Positions 33,083-36,527 of a DNA stretch of 36,527 bases are shown in pieces. The DNA is from Gemmatimonadota bacterium (lineage in GTDB: Bacteria > Gemmatimonadota > Gemmatimonadetes > Longimicrobiales > Gaopeijiaceae). Positions within the stretch are counted from its first letter, which is position 1; each line of letters starts with the position of its first letter. A model generated the notes under the pieces. That model made no database searches, had not been told where the DNA came from, and saw only the letters and a list, made by a program, of their open reading frames with translations. A program made the position numbers and the translations under genes. The DNA lies in assembly GCA_003248075.1 (NCBI GenBank), contig QJYK01000169.1:1-36527 (forward strand), written 5' to 3'.

Positions 33083-33976
33083 CTAAGGCGTCAGGTCCAC
33101 CCGATAACTCGTGGCGAACTCGATGAATGCCGAGATCTCGCTCATGTCCCGCCCGCGGTAGCGGATGGTGTGGGAGTCCACGCGCTCCACCCCGGGGAGG
33201 TACGAGAGCAGCTCCGCCGGCATGTAGTTCTTGAACGAGAGGTCGAGTGCGAGCGGCCCCTGCAGACGGTAGGGACGGAAGTCCCCGAGGCGACCGAGCG
33301 CGGCCCGTACCCTCTCGCCGATGAGCCGATAAGAGGCTTCGGGCAGCAGGGTTCGCGCCGAGTGGAAGCCGTAGCTCCATTTGGTCACCGCCGTCTCGAT
33401 GTCGCCGAGCAGCGCCGTGGCCTCCTCACCGATCGCATCGTCGCCCGAGAGCATCACCACGGGTACTCCGAAATCGCCAGCGATGGCTGCGCTGACGCCG
33501 GCCTCGGGCATATCCACCCCGTTGATGCGCAACGCGGTCAGGTTGGCGCTCGACATCGTGTGTGCCCTCACTCCTCTCGGGTTGGCCGTGCTCGCGTGAT
33601 ACCCGATGAGGAGGACCGCATCGAACGTGTCGTCGATGCCCTGCATCATCATCAGCGGGCGGGGCCAGGAGCGCACCAGCTGGATGTCCTGCGGGAGGAG
33701 ATCCAGCAGGAGATTCTCGCCGTTGCCGTGGCTGTCGCTCACGAGGATTTCTGTGGCGCCCGCCGCCCGCGCGGCCTCGATCGCCGCGAGCACCTCCCGC
33801 GTCATCACCTCGCGGAAGCGCTGATACTCGAATCCGGAAGGCCCCAGCTGGTCGCTGGTGACCGTGCCGGCGACGCCCTCCATGTCCGCCGAGATGTAGA
33901 CCTTGAGGGCCTCCTGGGCACTCGACGCCGCAGCCGACGAGAGGACGAGGCCGATGGTGAGCGCGAGGATTCTCAT
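33083..33976 (-). CDS. Secreted M55 D-aminopeptidase (DppA-like)
   Basis: A 297-aa exported zinc peptidase with a signal peptide (residues 1-21, ending SAQ). Metal ligands match B. subtilis DppA in order and spacing: D31 and E33 in ISADMEG, H83 in SDSHG, H127 in IGYHA, and E158 in MPEAG, plus the active-site H139 in AHTMS. The fold is complete, so it should release N-terminal D-amino acids such as D-Ala from peptides, consistent with recycling of peptidoglycan stem peptides. Classic DppA is cytosolic, so export is notable. The ATG overlaps the stop of the upstream nitronate-monooxygenase-like gene by 4 bp (ATGA on the minus strand); it is last in its operon. Confidence 0.9.
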   Translation of the reverse strand: MRILALTIGLVLSSAAASSAQEALKVYISADMEGVAGTVTSDQLGPSGFEYQRFREVMTREVLAAIEAARAAGATEILVSDSHGNGENLLLDLLPQDIQLVRSWPRPLMMMQGIDDTFDAVLLIGYHASTANPRGVRAHTMSSANLTALRINGVDMPEAGVSAAIAGDFGVPVVMLSGDDAIGEEATALLGDIETAVTKWSYGFHSARTLLPEASYRLIGERVRAALGRLGDFRPYRLQGPLALDLSFKNYMPAELLSYLPGVERVDSHTIRYRGRDMSEISAFIEFATSYRVDLTP

Positions 33977-35001
33977 GGGGGAAGCTCCGCTTGCGGGCGA
34001 TCACGGGTGGACGGTGCGCGGTCCGGGTCGACGGCGTCTCCGCACCGACGAACGATTTCTCCGGCGGGGAGGACTTCGCGGATATGCTCGACCGAGCGAC
34101 CCGCCTGCCAATACTCGGCCGGACCGGCCGCACGGAGCGAGGCCTTCTTGAGGTGGCGCACGGACCTGGCCCAGTAGAAGGTGCGCATCAGCTTCTTCCG
34201 TTGCCTTCCGCGCAGCATCCATCGAGCCAGGGGCCCGGCCTTGAGGCCGATCCGGTCCACGTACGGCGTGCGAATGACCGCGAGGGGCACACCGCTCAGC
34301 CGCTCGGTGAGGACGATGTCGCTCTCGCGGGCGTCGAGGATCGCGCGCTTGTACGCGTCGCTCGCGCGGCACTCCGGGGTGGCGATGAACCAGGTGCCCA
34401 TCTGCACCCCTGCGTACCCGAGGGCCAGCGCATCCGCGAACTCGCCCGGGCTCCCCACTCCTCCGGCGCACACCACCGGCAGGCCGAGGTCGCCGACCTG
34501 GTCGAGGAGCTCGGCCGGTCCCAGCGCGCCCGCGTGTCCGCCCGCGCGGCGATTCACGCCGATCAGCCCGTGCACCCCCGAGTCGAGTGCCTTGAGCGCC
34601 CACTTGCGCTCGGTCACGTCGTGGTACACCACGCCACCCACTGCCTCGGCTCGGTCGACGACCCAGCGTGGCTTCCCCAGCGACGTCACGAAGAAGCGGA
34701 TCCCCTCTTCGAGGGCGATGTCGATCCACCGCTCCATGCGTGCGTGGTAGACCCGGGACGACGACTCGATGAGCGCATTCATGCCGACCGGCTTCGAAGT
34801 GAGCGCCCGGATGCGGCGCAGCCCCTCACGGAAATCGTACCCGTGGACGTACGTGAGCGAGACCGGCTGGACGATGCCGATCCCACCGGCCTCGGAGACC
34901 GCGGCAACCAGCTCGGGGTTCGAGCAAGGGTACATGGCGCCGCAGATCAGGGGCACGGCGATGTCGGCGTCCCGCATCAGCGGCGTGGGGGACAGGCTCA
35001 C
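33973..35001 (-). CDS. Nitronate monooxygenase/2-nitropropane dioxygenase-family flavoprotein
   Basis: A 342-aa FMN-binding TIM-barrel protein. It starts VPLICGAMYPCSNPELVAAV with SEAGGIG, and has the catalytic His loop RRAGGHAG (H156) and the FMN-phosphate region CAGGVGSPGEFADALALG with GVQMGTWFIATPE. This is the class also containing FabK-like enoyl reductases, but the short FabK markers are not obvious. By family it oxidises nitronates to carbonyl compounds and nitrite. Start GTG 35001 overlaps the thioesterase-like stop (GTGA), and its end overlaps the M55 start by 4 bp, so the three proteins are made together. The longer upstream frame is a shadow of the preceding gene. Confidence 0.87.
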   Translation of the reverse strand: MSLSPTPLMRDADIAVPLICGAMYPCSNPELVAAVSEAGGIGIVQPVSLTYVHGYDFREGLRRIRALTSKPVGMNALIESSSRVYHARMERWIDIALEEGIRFFVTSLGKPRWVVDRAEAVGGVVYHDVTERKWALKALDSGVHGLIGVNRRAGGHAGALGPAELLDQVGDLGLPVVCAGGVGSPGEFADALALGYAGVQMGTWFIATPECRASDAYKRAILDARESDIVLTERLSGVPLAVIRTPYVDRIGLKAGPLARWMLRGRQRKKLMRTFYWARSVRHLKKASLRAAGPAEYWQAGRSVEHIREVLPAGEIVRRCGDAVDPDRAPSTRDRPQAELPP

Positions 35002-35489
35002 GGCTTCGGCGCCCTCGGGTCGCTCCCCAGGAGCCAGGTCGCGGTGACGTCCGCGACCGAATCGCCCGCCTCGTCGAGGATCGCCGCGCTCACCCGGTGC
35101 TCGACGCGCTCGCCGTCCGACGGTGGAAGCCGGGTCGCGCACCGGCAGGTGAGCACGCCTCGGGCCTTCTTGTGAAACGCGATGTGGAGCGAGGTCACGA
35201 TTCCGCGCGAGCCCGGGGGCAGGGCGCTGATCACGGCGAGCCCGGTGGCGAGCTCGCCCAGATTGGCGAGCGCCACCGCGTGCACGGAGCCCAGGTGGTT
35301 CCGCAGCCTCCTCCGTTCCCGGATGCGCACCTCGGCCCGGCCGGCGCCGAACTCCGTGACCATAGCGCCCACGGTGCCGGAGTACGGGACGATGACGCCG
35401 AGGGCGCGGCTGAAGATCCACCGTCCCCCGGGGAGGGGCGACAAGCGGGCCCAGAGCGACAAGAGACGCGAGGTCGGAGACCGGGTCAC
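34998..35489 (-). CDS. DUF4442 hotdog-fold thioesterase-like protein
   Basis: A 163-aa protein of the DUF4442 family, a hotdog-fold acyl-CoA thioesterase relative. The signature NHLGSVHAVALANLGELATG (about 64-83) forms the central helix of the fold, followed by IVTSLHIAFHKKARG and a strand VADVTATWLLGSDP. It likely cleaves or binds acyl thioesters. The GTG start at 35489 is the first in-frame start and has no visible ribosome site. It heads the three-gene minus-strand operon; a 90-bp gap separates it from the divergent 35580 gene. Confidence 0.82.
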   Translation of the reverse strand: MTRSPTSRLLSLWARLSPLPGGRWIFSRALGVIVPYSGTVGAMVTEFGAGRAEVRIRERRRLRNHLGSVHAVALANLGELATGLAVISALPPGSRGIVTSLHIAFHKKARGVLTCRCATRLPPSDGERVEHRVSAAILDEAGDSVADVTATWLLGSDPRAPKP

Positions 35490-35538
35490 GGGTCCGTGGG
35501 CTCGAGGGGACGGAGGGGCTATCTTCGGTCACGTCGCC

Positions 35539-35556
35539 GGCGGGTGCAATCCCGCC
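35539..35556 (+). promoter_or_regulatory. GGCGGG/CCCGCC hairpin before the 35580 gene
   Basis: A perfect 6-bp stem (35539-35544 with 35551-35556) closes the loop TGCAAT, 24 bases upstream of ATG 35580. It would sit in the 5' leader of the 98-aa gene if transcription starts upstream of it. Its sequence is reminiscent of one arm of a cobalamin riboswitch, but the leader is far too short for one. Confidence 0.25.
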
Positions 35557-35579
35557 ACGCACGACTGGGGGGACGGGGC

Positions 35580-35876
35580 ATGCAGGGCTTCATCAACGAG
35601 CTGGTGGGCGCGCTGGTGTGGCTCGTGGCCAACGGCGTATATGTGGATGCGCGCCGAAAGGGCGCGCGGGGTGCGCACCGCTTCTTCGCCTTCTGGATGG
35701 GAATGCCGCTGACCTGGGTGTGGTTCTTCACCGTCGGCGAGGGGAGCGAGCCGCGGATCGCCCCACCCCCCGACGACGAGGAGGCGCTCCTCGAGGAGGT
35801 TCGTCGCGACCGGAGTCGACGTCTCGCGCGGGGCCAGACGGAGTTCCCCGAGGGCACGAAACAGGAGGAGGCGTGA
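35580..35876 (+). CDS. Small membrane protein (98 aa, unknown)
   Basis: A short protein with two hydrophobic segments (about residues 5-21 and 34-53) and a charged, Glu/Arg-rich C-terminus. No family is recognised. ATG 35580 follows a G-rich run (GGGGGGACGGGGC) that could serve as a ribosome site. Its TGA overlaps the GTG of the next gene (GTGA at 35873-35876), so it belongs to an operon with the NTF2-like protein and the MATE pump. Confidence 0.65.
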   Translation: MQGFINELVGALVWLVANGVYVDARRKGARGAHRFFAFWMGMPLTWVWFFTVGEGSEPRIAPPPDDEEALLEEVRRDRSRRLARGQTEFPEGTKQEEA

Positions 35877-36322
35877 GGAAGATCTGGCTGCTGGTGACGT
35901 TCCTGACCTTCGCGATCCCCGCGGGGGCGCAGGAGGCGGACGGTCCCCGGATCGTGGTCGAGGAGCTGTTCCGTGCGATGAAAGAGGGCGAAGCCGACCG
36001 GATGGCCGGCCTGCTCCACCCCGAAGCTCGGCTCGTGACGACCTCGGCGGGACCGGACGGGCCCCGGACATCCGTGGTGCCGGTCACGCGCTGGCTCGAG
36101 AGCGTGCGCGCCTCTCAGCGTGAGCTGGACGAGCGGATCCACGGGGTGCAGGTCCATGTCGACCAGGGACTGGCGTCGGTGTGGGCCTTGTACGACCTCT
36201 TCGTCGACGGCGAGCTCTCGCACTGCGGGGTGGACGCGTTCCACCTGGTGCGCACCCAGGAGGGCTGGCGGATCCTCGAGATCGTGGACACACGTCGGAC
36301 GGAGGGCTGCGCCGGTTCGTGA
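35873..36322 (+). CDS. Secreted NTF2-like (SnoaL/DUF4440-type) protein
   Basis: A 149-aa exported protein. A signal peptide (about 1-19, ending GAQ) is followed by a single NTF2-like fold: helix VVEELFRAMKEGEADRMAGL, HPEARLVTT, then a long helix RELDERIHGVQVHVD and strands ASVWALYDLFVDG and FHLVRTQEGWRILEIVDT. Such domains bind small ligands or act as dimeric catalysts, and no specific substrate is visible. A GGAGGAG site lies just before GTG 35873. Its stop overlaps the MATE start by 4 bp. Confidence 0.8.
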   Translation: MRKIWLLVTFLTFAIPAGAQEADGPRIVVEELFRAMKEGEADRMAGLLHPEARLVTTSAGPDGPRTSVVPVTRWLESVRASQRELDERIHGVQVHVDQGLASVWALYDLFVDGELSHCGVDAFHLVRTQEGWRILEIVDTRRTEGCAGS

Positions 36323-36527
36323 CGGCCCACCGACCACCGGCTCCGGGCTCTCTCGCGAGCTTCGGGCCGACGGCGGGCGATCTGCGGGAGCTGGTCCGGT
36401 TGGCGGTGCCGGTCGCAGTCGTGCAGCTCGCGATGATGTCGATGGGGACCGTCGACACGATCATGGTCGGCCGTGTCTCCGCAGCGGATCTCGCCGCCGT
36501 CGCCCTGGGGAACCTCTACTTCTTCGG
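36319..36527 (+). CDS. MATE-family efflux pump (5' part, runs off the window)
   Basis: Sixty-nine N-terminal residues are visible. After a Pro-rich leader, the sequence DLRELVRLAVPVAVVQLAMM is followed by SMGTVDTIMVGRVSAADLAA and ALGNLYFF, which is the first helix pair of NorM/DinF-type multidrug and toxin extrusion pumps (V(D/N)T.M(V/A)G). GTG 36319 overlaps the upstream stop (GTGA). It is predicted to export cationic drugs or metabolites with Na+ or H+ coupling. Confidence 0.88.
   Translation, partial: MTAHRPPAPGSLASFGPTAGDLRELVRLAVPVAVVQLAMMSMGTVDTIMVGRVSAADLAAVALGNLYFF

Noticed and set aside
35539-35565. Possible cobalamin riboswitch (GGGTGCAATCCCGCCAC-like text)
   Set aside because: Only one hairpin arm is suggestive. 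The divergent gap is 90 bp, far shorter than a full cobalamin aptamer, and the downstream genes are not B12-related.
1-36527. CRISPR array, insertion sequence, prophage or integron
   Set aside because: No regularly spaced direct repeats, transposase, integrase or phage structural genes were seen on either strand. The tRNA at the left edge has no adjacent integrase in this window.

Overview
The window is high-GC, gene-dense bacterial DNA that most resembles Gemmatimonadota. The basis is family resemblance, not a database hit: a Ser/Thr kinase fused to a TolB/PD40-type beta-propeller, many secreted or lipoprotein enzymes, M55 and prolidase-like hydrolases, fused MFS/spermidine-synthase-like proteins and a long-form RND pump. 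No insertion sequence, integrase, phage gene or CRISPR array is visible. It reads as chromosomal backbone with lineage-specific genes.

Layout. (1) 1-2899: the 3' part of a tRNA-Met(CAT), a strong terminator-like hairpin, and the kinase-propeller gene. (2) 3035-8128: a small secreted glycine-rich protein; on the minus strand a REC-PAS-PAS response regulator preceded by a small GGQ release-factor-like protein; then an AI-2E family permease and a conserved 169-aa protein facing a YheT-type hydrolase. (3) 8129-8450: a 322-bp gap with a long inverted repeat. (4) 8451-17566: a co-directional block of a secreted protein made of three repeats, a coupled outer-membrane beta-barrel, an M1 aminopeptidase lipoprotein, a HEAT-cyclophilin lipoprotein and a DMT permease. 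Most junctions overlap. (5) 17654-18892: a secreted metal-dependent amidohydrolase. (6) 19010-26404: a drug-efflux locus of tetR, tolC, adaptor and RND pump, followed by a 17-codon ORF overlapping a small membrane-protein gene. The tetR promoter predicts a nearly leaderless mRNA. (7) 26468-31608: a sigma-like fragment, then a chain of four genes, three of whose junctions are 4-nt stop/start overlaps: a membrane protein, an S33-type hydrolase lipoprotein, a two-helix membrane peptide and a giant MFS/SpeE-like protein. (8) 31572-32999: a voltage-gated-type K+ channel with a C-terminal zinc ribbon, divergent from a GNAT acetyltransferase. (9) 33083-35489 (minus): DUF4442 thioesterase-like protein, nitronate monooxygenase-like protein and secreted M55 D-aminopeptidase, with 4-nt overlaps. 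(10) 35580-36527: a small membrane protein, an NTF2-like secreted protein and the start of a MATE pump, also with 4-nt overlaps.

The cell biology is mostly envelope-centred: export (RND, MATE, DMT, AI-2E), peptide and prolyl-peptide turnover outside the cytoplasm (M1, amidohydrolase, S33, M55), periplasmic folding (cyclophilin) and outer-membrane barrels. I saw no single unmistakable new defence or metabolic system. The best candidates for something undescribed are the triple-repeat protein coupled to the barrel, the M1/HEAT-cyclophilin pair, the truncated sigma-like protein beside a four-gene membrane chain, and the 17-codon ORF ahead of a membrane-protein gene.
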